The notes under the pieces were generated by a model that searched no databases, was not told the DNA's origin, and saw nothing but the letters and a program-made list of their open reading frames with translations. A stretch of DNA of 64,000 nt from Adhaeribacter aerolatus (GTDB taxonomy: Bacteria > Bacteroidota > Bacteroidia > Cytophagales > Hymenobacteraceae), in contig NZ_BJYS01000015.1 of NCBI RefSeq assembly GCF_007991635.1, positions 106,955 to 170,954 of the forward strand, written 5' to 3'. Position 1 is the first letter of the stretch. Each line of letters begins with the position of its first letter. The position numbers were made by a program, and so were the translations under genes. This document shows, piece by piece, positions 26,326 to 36,400 of the stretch.

Positions 26326-29300
26326 ATGCAAAAGAATTTTACACATTTAATCCAAGCGGTTGCCCGAGCCCGAAACTACTCGGCTGCAATTGCTACTTTG
26401 CTTTTTATACTGCTGTTGCAGGCAAATACTGCTTCGGCTCAAGCTTCTCTTCCGGCTCCAACTCAAACTAATTCAACTTTGTGTGAATTTAGAGTTGGTA
26501 GCCCTAACAGCGTTACTTTTAATTCATCCTATACTGCCAGCAATGGAAATAATGACAGAGCAACCACACTACACTGGGAATATAGCCCTACAGGTGCTAA
26601 CAATAGCTGGTCTACTGTTAATCCAAGCGGAGGAACTGTAAACGGTGTTACAACATCTTCTTTTAGTGGCAATGTTGCAAATACTACTTTAACCCTAACT
26701 AATGTGCCGGTAGGTTATAGTGGGCAGTATAGAGCTGTTTACGTTAGAGTTGTAACTAATGGCAATAATACAACAACTACAACTCTTGCAAGAACTGCTC
26801 CTGCAACTTTAACTGTTAACGCTTTTCCAACGGCTTCAATCAATAATGCTCCCTCCACTTTAACATTTTGTTCTGGCGGTTCTGTAAATCTAGATGCCGG
26901 TACTGGTAGTAGTTCCTTTACTTACCAATGGCAAAAGCAAAATCAGGACGGTAGTTATTCTAATATTACGAACCCGAATGTTAACACAACACCATATTTA
27001 TTACCAGCAAGTACTTCAGGCAATTATCGGGTTATTGTGGGCAATAATAGCTGCACCTCTATCTCCAATCCTGTAACGGTCAGAGTTATTCAAACCCCTA
27101 CGGCCTCTATCACAGCCAACCGATCATTAACTTTTTGTGAGAACCAGGAGGTAGTATTAACGGCAGGAGCAACTTTTGCTGATCCCACCAATGCTCCCGC
27201 AGTTGGTAACCTTAGATATGCCTGGTATAGAAATTCACAGCTTATTCCAGATGAAACACTTCCAACTTATACCGCTAGAACCTCGGGCAACTATTCTGTA
27301 ATAATAACTAATGTTGATGGTACAATAACTTGCCCTAGTAACCAACCTAGTGTTACCGTAAATGTTATTCCCCTTCCGGTAACCAATATCTCGGCACCTA
27401 ATGGCACCAGTGCCTGCCCTGCCACACCAAATGGTACCGGTGGCACCGTCCTCTTAAGCGCAAATCCGGTAAACAATACCTATGATCCTGCTACAGCCAT
27501 TTATACCTGGTACAAAGTGGATGCAAATGGTGATAATACTCTTATCCCAGATGCAAACAGCAGGGATTATTTAGCCAGTACTACCGGCAGATATCGGGTT
27601 CAAGTTACTACACCAACGACTCAATGTGCTAAATTTTCTGATAATTTGATAACCGCTACCATTTTATCGCCTACTACGGCTATCAATAATTATCGACCTC
27701 AGGTTTACTTCTGCGAAGGTGGCTTAACAACTGCTAACCCAATACTTTTAACTGCTGCTCAAGGAGATAATTATACCTATACGTGGTATAAAAAGGATAT
27801 ACAAAATAATACTCAGTTAGTTGTAGGTGATGCACGTACTATTTCTGTCGACCAGCCAGGATTTTATTATGTAGTAATAGCTATTGCCAATAGCTGTACT
27901 ACCGAATCTGCCCTTACTGAAGTAACTCAAGCTCCTGCTATTACTAATAACACTATTACCTCACCTACCACTACAATATGCGAAGGTACGGCTCCAGGTA
28001 CCATAACCGGCATTGCGCCAAATGGTGGGGTTGGAACAGCATTTACTTACCAGTGGCAAATAAGTTTTGATGGCGAGAATTTCACTTTCATTGAGGATGC
28101 CGATGCCAGAGGTATAAATTACTCCCCTGGGAATTTAACTCAGACTACCTGGTTCCGCCGGGTGGCAACCTCATTATGTTCTGAGCCTAGTAATAGTGTC
28201 CAGATAACAGTAAATCCGGCTATTCAGAGTAATACCATTACAGCCCCAGCAGTAACTACAATTTGCGCCGGCATATCTTCTCCAATTATTGATGGTAATG
28301 TCCCTGTTATTGGTGATGGAACCGTACTATATACCTTCCGTTGGGAAAGCAGTACCACCAGCGCTACCGAGGATTTTAGCGCAGCCACTGGCACCAACAA
28401 TACCCAAACCTACAATCCTGGTAGCTTAGCTCAAACTACCTGGTTCCGTCGCGTAGTCTTATCAGGACCTTGCACAAATATTAGTAATGAGGTGGTTAAA
28501 ATTACCGTAATCCCACAACCAACTGCCAATGCTGGTCCTGACCTGAGTGCTTGCCCTAAACCCGGACAAGTGGCAGGGGAAGAGATTACTGAATTTACGC
28601 TTAATAATGCGAATGGTGATTTTGGAACTTTTGAATGGAGTGTAGTACCGGGTGGAACAGCGACAGCCCAAATCCTTAATCCAAATCAGCTTCGCCCGAC
28701 CGTAAACGTGATTGGCTTTGGTACAGTAATCCTGCAACTGACCACCACCAGCACTACTTGCGGCACTCAAGTTTCTGACCAGGTGACACTGACCGCTAAT
28801 CCATTACCTACAGCTACAGCTAGTTCGCCTGAGCCAACCAAATGTATTGCAGTTGGCAGTAATACTACTAACTTCGAAGTTAATGGGGAAATTACAAATA
28901 CGAATGATTATGCGTGGATTATCGTAAGAACTACTGGGAATGCTACAGCCAGTATTCCTACTACCTTGCAATCAAGTGTTACTGTAACTGGTACCGGTTC
29001 CGTAACTTTACAATTAGTTGCAAAAACTGATTTCTGTCAAGCGGGCTCCGCTGAGGTTACATTAACCGTTAATCCCTTACCAACGGCTACGGCTGCGGTT
29101 GCCGCAAATGAACAGACTGCGAAATGTGTGCCGCTAGGTACAAGCAGTACCACTTTTCAGCTAAATGGTCAAAGTAACGGTAATTTTGTTTGGACCCAAG
29201 TAGGCAGCACCGGAGCTACTGCCTCTTTTGAATCTGGTGCTGAAAACACGATTAACCCTATCGTAACAGTAACGGGTGTAGGCACGGTAACCCTCCGCCT

Positions 29301-32300
29301 GACTACTACCAGCGAAGTAGGATGTGGCGAGCCTGCTACTTCTGATGTTATCTTATCGCTGAATCAAACACCACAAGTTGCGTTAGCAGACTTTCCGGTT
29401 GAATTATGCACTACCACCGGCATCTTTCCTTTAACTGGCGGCTCCTTTAATGGTACAACAGGCGCAACCAATGCCGGTACTTATTCCTATAATGGTCCTA
29501 GTGGAGGTGTATATAGCGTTACTGCTGCTAACGGTGCTGTAAACTGGTTTTTCGACCCTAGTAAAGCCGGTGCGGGACAATGGTCCATCACTTATACGGT
29601 TACTGCCAATGGTCAATGTGCTAATTCTGCCACTAAAACTCTTTCTGTGAAAACAAGCCCTGTAGCACCTACCTTTACCGGTGTTACCGATGGCGCTACC
29701 ATCTTTTCTGGCGAAGGAAACAAAACCTTGTCTGGCACATTAGTTGGCGCTACCAGCGGTACATTCTCCGGCTTTGGCGTTAGCAGCACTGGAACTGGTA
29801 GTGGTACTTTCAATCCTTGTGCTGCCTTTAGTGAGGCCATAGCCGCCGCTGGAACACCAGATGCAACTACGGTAAATGTGGCTATCACTTATAGAGTAAG
29901 TAATGATAACCAATGCTCCAATTCTATTACCAAGAACGTTACAATAAACAAATCAGTTTACCAGGCAGTAGTAACTTCCAGCTTAAAACCATTTTGCCGG
30001 GGTGACAATGTTGCTCATACGGTACGACTTTACCGGGAAGCAGTGATTATTTACCCTTACTTAACTAACGCCGCAGGAGAGCCAATAAGATTAAATGGTA
30101 CACTTGTTGGTCCGCAGGAATTTCCAGTAAGTAATCCTGCTTATCCTTTTCCAGCGGGTACCACTGAAGCTGCTAAATTACTGGCCTGGCGTTTCTTTAA
30201 TCCAGTAGTAGTTAGTGGAACAGAAATTACCAGTGGCCTTACTTATCAGTGGAATAAAAACCAGAAAGAAAAAGGCAATGGCGAATTAGGTGGCCAAGGC
30301 GCTGACGCTCAGGTTTTTTCAAACGCCGGCTTATCCTCTCTGGATTATTACTCTGCCTATGTTACGACTAATTCCAGCTGCCCAGTTTTAAGTAATTTAG
30401 TATCCAGCCGTACTTATACCGGACAAATTTCTGGCTATGCCATTACTTTAGCAGCAAATAAAAACCCTATCTGCCCAAGCGATGCAGTAACCTTCACTGC
30501 CACCTTAGATGAAACTTTCCCAATTGCTTGGACTAGTATAAACTTACGTCTAAACTGGATTCTAGTAACTGCTAATGGACAAAGAAGTGTATTGCGGACT
30601 AATGGTTATGATGGCACCCCGGCAAGCTTGCAGTACACAACAACTGCTTTGCAAAATGGTGATAAAATTTCGATTGAATTTACTTCTGATATTAATGGAG
30701 CTTATGTTGGCAGTAAATGTTTTGCAGAAATACTGCCTACCAATGCTATAACCATGATAGTAGCCATAAACCAAACTCTTACTGGTGGTTCTTACTGCGC
30801 AGGAAATACCGGAACAGTTAGAATGAACGGCTCTCAGGTTGGTATTTCTTACCAGTTGCTCCTTAATGGCTCACCGGTAGGTAATCCAGTGGCTGGCACT
30901 GGTACAGGTATGAATTTTAACAACCTTACTGCTGGCAGCTACACCGTACAAGCCATTGCTTCCGGAAGTACTTGCTTAACGTACGGGCCAGTAGCTTTAA
31001 CAGAAAATCCGTTACCAGAAGCTCCATCAGGTGGTAACCAGACAGTATGTTCTAATGGCACAAGTACGCAGACGTTAACAGCCTCGGCTACCGTACCAAG
31101 CGGTTTTAGTTTGATTTGGTATACTTCGCTATCTGGTACTGGAACCACTGCTTCGCCTACACAAGTTGGAGTAGGCAGCAAAACTTATTATGCGGCACTC
31201 CAAAACCTAACTACTTCTTGTATAGGTCCGCGTACTGCTATAACCTTAACCATAAATGCACAACCAGCTGCCCCAATAGCCGCAAATAAAACTATATGTT
31301 CAGATGGTTCTGCTTCACAGACGCTAACTGCTTCGGCTACAATACCTCCTGGTTTCAATATAATCTGGTATACCTCCGAAACAGATTTTGGTGCAACCTC
31401 AACACCAACGCAAACTGGGGTAGGAACAGCCAATTACTGGGCCGCTGCCCAAAGCCAGACTACATTATGCATTGGTCCACGGACAAAAGTAACTTTAACC
31501 ATTAATCCATTACCTACAGCTAATGCCGGCGTAAATCAAGAAAATTGTACTCCTGGCCTGACTACAACTTTTGACTTGGCAGGTACCGCAGCCTTTGGAA
31601 ACTTTACCTGGTCTGTTGCCAGCAATCCAAACAATCTTCCTGTTGCAATAGCTAATCCTAACCAACTTAACTCTAAGGTGACTATTACAGGTAGTGGTAC
31701 AATTACCCTGAAACTGACTACAATCTCAAGTTTTGGTTGCGGTACAGTTTCCGATGAAGTAGATTTAGTTGTAAATAAAGTTCTGAACGAGGAGCCTGAA
31801 ATTAATGAACCCAATAACTTAAGTTATTTTCAACCTGCTACCTTTACTGTAGAATCTACTAATTCTAATGTAAACTGGACTTACAGATGGTTTATTATTT
31901 ACAGCACTGGCTTACCAATTGAGCAAAAAGACCAAACTGGTACAACCCTCACAGTTCCTGCAGAAAAGATGACGACAGATTTTATTGGAGTACAAGTAGT
32001 TCAGGTGGCACCTGAAGGAATCTGCTATAATACCAAATTCTCTTCATTAGCTGAAACAAGTGATCTTACCATATTGCCAGTAGAGTTGCTGTACCTTAAA
32101 GCTACGAAGCAGAATAACAACGTAGTAGAACTGGAATGGGCTACCGCCATGGAGCAGAACAGCGAAGGGTTTGAAGTGCAGGTATCGCAGGATGCTAAAA
32201 ACTTCCGTACCCTGGCCTTTGTCGCCTCTAAAGCGGGTGGCAACACCAACCAAAAACAGGTATACACCTTCCACGATAAAGAGAATGGCAAATATGGCAC

Positions 32301-32637
32301 CCGCTACTACCGCTTAATGCAGCGCGACATGAACGGTGACGCAGAATATTTCGGACCTAAGGCGGTGAAAATTGGTGAATCGGTAGAAAGCTTAAGCGCT
32401 TACCCGAACCCCTTCACCAGCGAAGTGAACCTGGAAATACAAGCCGAAGCATCTGGTAGTCTGCACGTAGTGGTAACCAATGCCGCCGGTGCCAAAATAC
32501 TAGAACGTACTTTTGCCGCAGAAAAAGGCAGCAACCGCGAAACACTCCGCTTTAGCAGCAGTTTGCCACAAGGCATGTACATTATTACCACGCGCCTGAA
32601 TGGCAAAACTAGCCACTTCAAGCTCATGAAACAATAG
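26326..32637 (+). CDS. Giant T9SS-secreted surface protein, 2103 residues, Ig-like repeats
   Basis: A signal peptide (VARARNYSAAIATLLFILLL, split) precedes a very long Thr/Asn/Pro-rich passenger. Tandem units of 80-95 residues dominate. One type has G-N-F-x-W-S-V and TVTGTGSVTLQL-like strands, four copies around residues 735-1035 and 1730-1800. Another carries W-Y-T-x4-G-x-T-S-P-T-Q and occurs twice. They look like Ig-like/PKD-like modules of Bacteroidota adhesins, with paired cysteines. Around residues 1209-1365 is a non-Ig region shared with the next protein. The last 187 residues (from L1917) contain the T9SS type A sorting domain, beginning YPNPFTSEV at residue 2026. The tail directs export through the T9SS and surface attachment. 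Functions such as adhesion are inferred. No catalytic motif seen. Confidence 0.85.
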   Translation: MQKNFTHLIQAVARARNYSAAIATLLFILLLQANTASAQASLPAPTQTNSTLCEFRVGSPNSVTFNSSYTASNGNNDRATTLHWEYSPTGANNSWSTVNPSGGTVNGVTTSSFSGNVANTTLTLTNVPVGYSGQYRAVYVRVVTNGNNTTTTTLARTAPATLTVNAFPTASINNAPSTLTFCSGGSVNLDAGTGSSSFTYQWQKQNQDGSYSNITNPNVNTTPYLLPASTSGNYRVIVGNNSCTSISNPVTVRVIQTPTASITANRSLTFCENQEVVLTAGATFADPTNAPAVGNLRYAWYRNSQLIPDETLPTYTARTSGNYSVIITNVDGTITCPSNQPSVTVNVIPLPVTNISAPNGTSACPATPNGTGGTVLLSANPVNNTYDPATAIYTWYKVDANGDNTLIPDANSRDYLASTTGRYRVQVTTPTTQCAKFSDNLITATILSPTTAINNYRPQVYFCEGGLTTANPILLTAAQGDNYTYTWYKKDIQNNTQLVVGDARTISVDQPGFYYVVIAIANSCTTESALTEVTQAPAITNNTITSPTTTICEGTAPGTITGIAPNGGVGTAFTYQWQISFDGENFTFIEDADARGINYSPGNLTQTTWFRRVATSLCSEPSNSVQITVNPAIQSNTITAPAVTTICAGISSPIIDGNVPVIGDGTVLYTFRWESSTTSATEDFSAATGTNNTQTYNPGSLAQTTWFRRVVLSGPCTNISNEVVKITVIPQPTANAGPDLSACPKPGQVAGEEITEFTLNNANGDFGTFEWSVVPGGTATAQILNPNQLRPTVNVIGFGTVILQLTTTSTTCGTQVSDQVTLTANPLPTATASSPEPTKCIAVGSNTTNFEVNGEITNTNDYAWIIVRTTGNATASIPTTLQSSVTVTGTGSVTLQLVAKTDFCQAGSAEVTLTVNPLPTATAAVAANEQTAKCVPLGTSSTTFQLNGQSNGNFVWTQVGSTGATASFESGAENTINPIVTVTGVGTVTLRLTTTSEVGCGEPATSDVILSLNQTPQVALADFPVELCTTTGIFPLTGGSFNGTTGATNAGTYSYNGPSGGVYSVTAANGAVNWFFDPSKAGAGQWSITYTVTANGQCANSATKTLSVKTSPVAPTFTGVTDGATIFSGEGNKTLSGTLVGATSGTFSGFGVSSTGTGSGTFNPCAAFSEAIAAAGTPDATTVNVAITYRVSNDNQCSNSITKNVTINKSVYQAVVTSSLKPFCRGDNVAHTVRLYREAVIIYPYLTNAAGEPIRLNGTLVGPQEFPVSNPAYPFPAGTTEAAKLLAWRFFNPVVVSGTEITSGLTYQWNKNQKEKGNGELGGQGADAQVFSNAGLSSLDYYSAYVTTNSSCPVLSNLVSSRTYTGQISGYAITLAANKNPICPSDAVTFTATLDETFPIAWTSINLRLNWILVTANGQRSVLRTNGYDGTPASLQYTTTALQNGDKISIEFTSDINGAYVGSKCFAEILPTNAITMIVAINQTLTGGSYCAGNTGTVRMNGSQVGISYQLLLNGSPVGNPVAGTGTGMNFNNLTAGSYTVQAIASGSTCLTYGPVALTENPLPEAPSGGNQTVCSNGTSTQTLTASATVPSGFSLIWYTSLSGTGTTASPTQVGVGSKTYYAALQNLTTSCIGPRTAITLTINAQPAAPIAANKTICSDGSASQTLTASATIPPGFNIIWYTSETDFGATSTPTQTGVGTANYWAAAQSQTTLCIGPRTKVTLTINPLPTANAGVNQENCTPGLTTTFDLAGTAAFGNFTWSVASNPNNLPVAIANPNQLNSKVTITGSGTITLKLTTISSFGCGTVSDEVDLVVNKVLNEEPEINEPNNLSYFQPATFTVESTNSNVNWTYRWFIIYSTGLPIEQKDQTGTTLTVPAEKMTTDFIGVQVVQVAPEGICYNTKFSSLAETSDLTILPVELLYLKATKQNNNVVELEWATAMEQNSEGFEVQVSQDAKNFRTLAFVASKAGGNTNQKQVYTFHDKENGKYGTRYYRLMQRDMNGDAEYFGPKAVKIGESVESLSAYPNPFTSEVNLEIQAEASGSLHVVVTNAAGAKILERTFAAEKGSNRETLRFSSSLPQGMYIITTRLNGKTSHFKLMKQ

Positions 32638-32674
32638 TAAGCTTTATTAGGGTTAAAGCTAAAAGGGGCAGGTA
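32074..32674 (+). repeat. Shared 3' module, copy 1 (T9SS tail plus 3' untranslated block)
   Basis: Encodes the last 187 residues of the 2103-residue protein and continues through the 3' block. Its protein is near-identical to copies 2 and 3 for the first 115 residues, then diverges in the sorting domain itself. Codon use changes sharply to GC-richer at its start. Confidence 0.85.
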
Positions 32675-32697
32675 TTTTACCTGTCCCTTTTTTTATT
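32639..32697 (+). terminator. Tandem hairpins ending the first T9SS gene
   Basis: A 7-base stem agcttta/taaagct, then aaggggcaggta pairing with tacctgtccc and a T7 run. The same two-hairpin block follows all three T9SS genes. Confidence 0.8.
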
Positions 32698-33488
32698 TTA
32701 AAACCAGGCTAATCTGACAACCAGTATTCTTGACCAGCCGGGAACAGAATACAACCATTGTTCTTCTTCCTGCTTAAGAACACAACAGAAGAATAACTAG
32801 TAAAATCCAAATTTAACAATACTAGCCCCGTGTCATCTAGGCTCCCTATTAGATTAGAGGCTTAGCAAAACTTTCGATTAAATACCTTTACTACAAGTCC
32901 AAACTCCTCGCCATTGAATTTATCTGTTAACTAATATCAAAAGCCTTCATCTTAAAAATTATTTAAATTCAAAAATTGTACAATTCTTACATCAAAAAAA
33001 ATACACAAGCTAGTAATTCAAAAAGCAACTTGCTAAAACATGACTATTCATATTTTAAGGTATAAAGCCTCTAGAATATTCAATACTAACAATTAATATT
33101 TTTCTAATTCTGATGTATACAATAAAACATTTCTAATAATTTATTTAAACAAATTTATTTTTATTTTAACTGCTTTTATTTTACTTTAAAGATTAAACTC
33201 AGAAGTGGTTTAATTTTTCACCCAATGAATACAATAAATAATATTTGTAAGCGAATTTATTTGCCCCATTCTAATGGAGAAGTAGAGGTACCTTTTTTAG
33301 TGAGTAAACAAAGTTTTAGTTTATCATATTCTACGCCAGAGCAGATTCTTAAACATCAATATTCAGAGAATAGCTGCTAGCAAACTTCTTTAATATATCT
33401 TAATAAAGCCCCATTTAACGTACAGTTGCACCCTGACTACCAGAATAAATCCCTAATAGAATACGCTTAACCATTTAACCCTAATTTT
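32698..33488. other. AT-rich leader of the second T9SS gene
   Basis: About 790 bases, AT-rich. Only the small frame at 33225-33380 and the leader motif at 33474-33485 stand out. No promoter could be fixed. Confidence 0.5.
33225..33380 (+). CDS. Possible small peptide, 51 residues (low confidence)
   Basis: ATG at 33225, TAG at 33378-33380. Reads MNTINNICKRIYLPHS and ends SENSC. No domain recognised and no similarity to the 25733 frame beyond the MNT start. It ends 108 bases upstream of the next gene. Confidence 0.2.
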   Translation: MNTINNICKRIYLPHSNGEVEVPFLVSKQSFSLSYSTPEQILKHQYSENSC

Positions 33489-36400
33489 ATGCAAAAGAAT
33501 TTTACCCAACCATTTAAGCCACGATTAGCATCTGGCGAAAATATACGGAAGCTAATTATCGCAGCAACCTTTCTTTCAATTATTTCAGTTTCTTTATACC
33601 TGTGGGCCGCTATTGTGCCTATTACTCCTGCAGTGGTATTAATTTCAGCTGATAAAGCCGCGAACTCGCCATTACCGGAAAAAGGATATACTATAATACC
33701 AGATATTGTGATAGCTGAAGGCAATCAGCAGGACTTTGTGAGCGGTACATTTACGCTAACTGCACCCACTGGCTGGAAATTTAATCCAACCAGTAATATT
33801 GAGATAGATCGTAACCTAAATATCTCAAGTGCTGAGGTTACTTCTATTAGTGCCACCTCTATAGTTATTACTTTTACAGTTCAAAATCCTAACCGTAGCG
33901 GTATAGACCGTTTAGTAATAAAAGGTGTAGGTGTTCAGGCTGATAACGGTGCTGATATTACCTCTAACAACAACGCTCCTTTAATTTTAAGTACTAACAT
34001 AAATAAACAAATCGGTTTACCTACCACAGTGGCCAGTCTATCGCAGACTGTTGGTGCACCCCGCAAAATAGAGTTTGGAACTCAACCTGGTGCAGTTGGG
34101 CCCAATTTAGCTGGAGATGAACTTAAGAACCCACCAGTTGTAAGGTTATTAGACAATTGGAACCGACCTACAGGCAATAATACGGTTACTTTATCAATTA
34201 CTGCTGGAACTGGTACCTCGGGAGCTACGCTATCTTCTACCTCGGTTAGCGCTGAAGATGGAATAGCAACCTTTACCGGAGTTAGTATAAACCTGGCAGG
34301 TAATAATTACAGTCTTACAGCTTCTAGTCAACTTATAACCGGACAACCTGTTTCTACAGTACAAAGCAATACATTTTCTGTAATTAATAAACAGCCAATT
34401 ATCTCCTCATTTAATCCGGCTTGTATTGCTGAAGGCAATAATTATAGCGCTCTTATAATAAACGGAACTGACTTCGGCCCAGGAGCTACTGTACAAATTT
34501 CGGGTAATAATCAGAATACCGGAATATTACAAACAGCATTTGTAAATAAAACGCAGATCAGTGTTTCGCTTAACGGTACTTTCCTGGCTTCACCTATTGC
34601 TGGCACGTATTCGGTACAGGTAACTAACCCCGGACCTGTTGTGGCTACTCCAACTTCAGCACCACAAACTTTTACCGTTTATCCTTCGGCAGATGCAATT
34701 ACAGGCTCAACCACAGTTTGCGCGAATACTATTGGCGAAACTTATACTATTAATACAGTAACGGGTGCTCAGTCTTATAACTGGAAGGTTGTTTCGGGGC
34801 CTGCATCTATTCAAACGCCAAGCGCCACTAATTCTGTAAAATTAAACTTCGGCTCTACTACTAGCCCAGCGGTTGTTGTACTATCAGTTGAAGAAGAATA
34901 CCAATGCGGAGTAATTGGAGATGCAGAGACGATTACTATTCAAGTTAACCCATTACCATTAGCAAGTATTGCTGGACCGACTAGCATCAATACTTGCGAC
35001 GGCAATACTGTTAATTTAAGCGCCACCCCTTCTGGGGCAGCTTATCAATGGTTCAGAAGCACCGATAATGGATTAACTTACAGTACTATTCCAAATGCTA
35101 CGGCTGAATCTTACCCAGCAGGGAGCACCGGCAGGTATAAGGTGCAAGTAACTGTAAATAACTGCTCTGCAACCTCGGATGATGTTATCCTAACAGTTTT
35201 AAATAGCTCAAATATTATTACTAATGCAGCGGATGCTTCTCTTTGTCCTAACAACAGCATAACTCTTACGGCATTAACTGGTGTTGGCTATGGTTATGTA
35301 TGGCAAAGCAGTGCAGATAATGGTAATACTTATTCTCCAGTTGGTTTTACTGATAAGTTCACTGTAACTACCCCCGGCTTATACCGAGTAATATTAACTA
35401 CAGGTATTAATGGTTGTGCCCCTATAACTTCAAACCCTGTTAATATTACACCGGAAGACCCTATAGTTGGTAATGAAATTACTACCCAAAATACAACTAT
35501 TTGCCAAGGTAGCAACATCGCACTATTAGCTCCGCCAGTATCGAGCGGAGATGAAACAACTCAATACGAATGGCAAAGTAGTATAGATAATTTTGCTACC
35601 TATATTACTGTTGTTGGAACCGGCCAGAATCACACTTACGTTAATTCTGGTGGTTTTACCGGAAAAATTAAATTTCGCCGCGTTGTAACCACAGGTTGTA
35701 CCTCCACCAGTGCGCCTGTTGAAATAACAGTTACCCCAACCATAACAAATAATCAAATTACTTCTGCAACACAGTCAATTTGTTATAATGCTACTCCGGC
35801 CCAAATTACTGCCGGTACTGTTGGTGGTGGTGCAGGATCAAATTCTTATTCTTACCAATGGCAGCAAAGTACTATATCAGCAACAGATGATAATAGTTTT
35901 ACAGATGTACCAGCAACTACTGGGGGAACAACCGTAAACTATACTCCAGGAAAGCTTACCCAAACTACCTGGTTCCGGCGGGTAGTTACTTCAGGTGGGT
36001 GTTCTAGTAAGAGTAATGCGGAACAAATAACAGTTACCAGAAATACCTATACGTTAATATTAACGGTGCACCCTGCGGATTTTCCAGTTTGTAATCAGAC
36101 GAGATACAAGGCTATTGTTTTAAAAAATGTTACAGATGTTGTTTATCCGGCTAATCCTCGTTTCCAACAAGTAACCTGGACAGGAGGAGAAGATGTTACA
36201 GATCAATTTGTTTTTGACTGGTGGAAAAACGATACCAATGATAGAATAAACGGGGATACTGATGACGAAATAAGACAGGCCGGACTTCAATCGATGGACT
36301 ATTACACAGTGCGGGCAAAGCCTTTTGGAACGCTCAGTTGTGCAGAGTACAACTTTGATTCAATGCCTGAATTAACTTCCCCTTTAAATGCATCTAGAAA

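Noticed and set aside
28462..28770. Open frames on the minus strand inside the T9SS genes
   Set aside because: They are shadows of the long plus-strand frames, with no domain or start signal.
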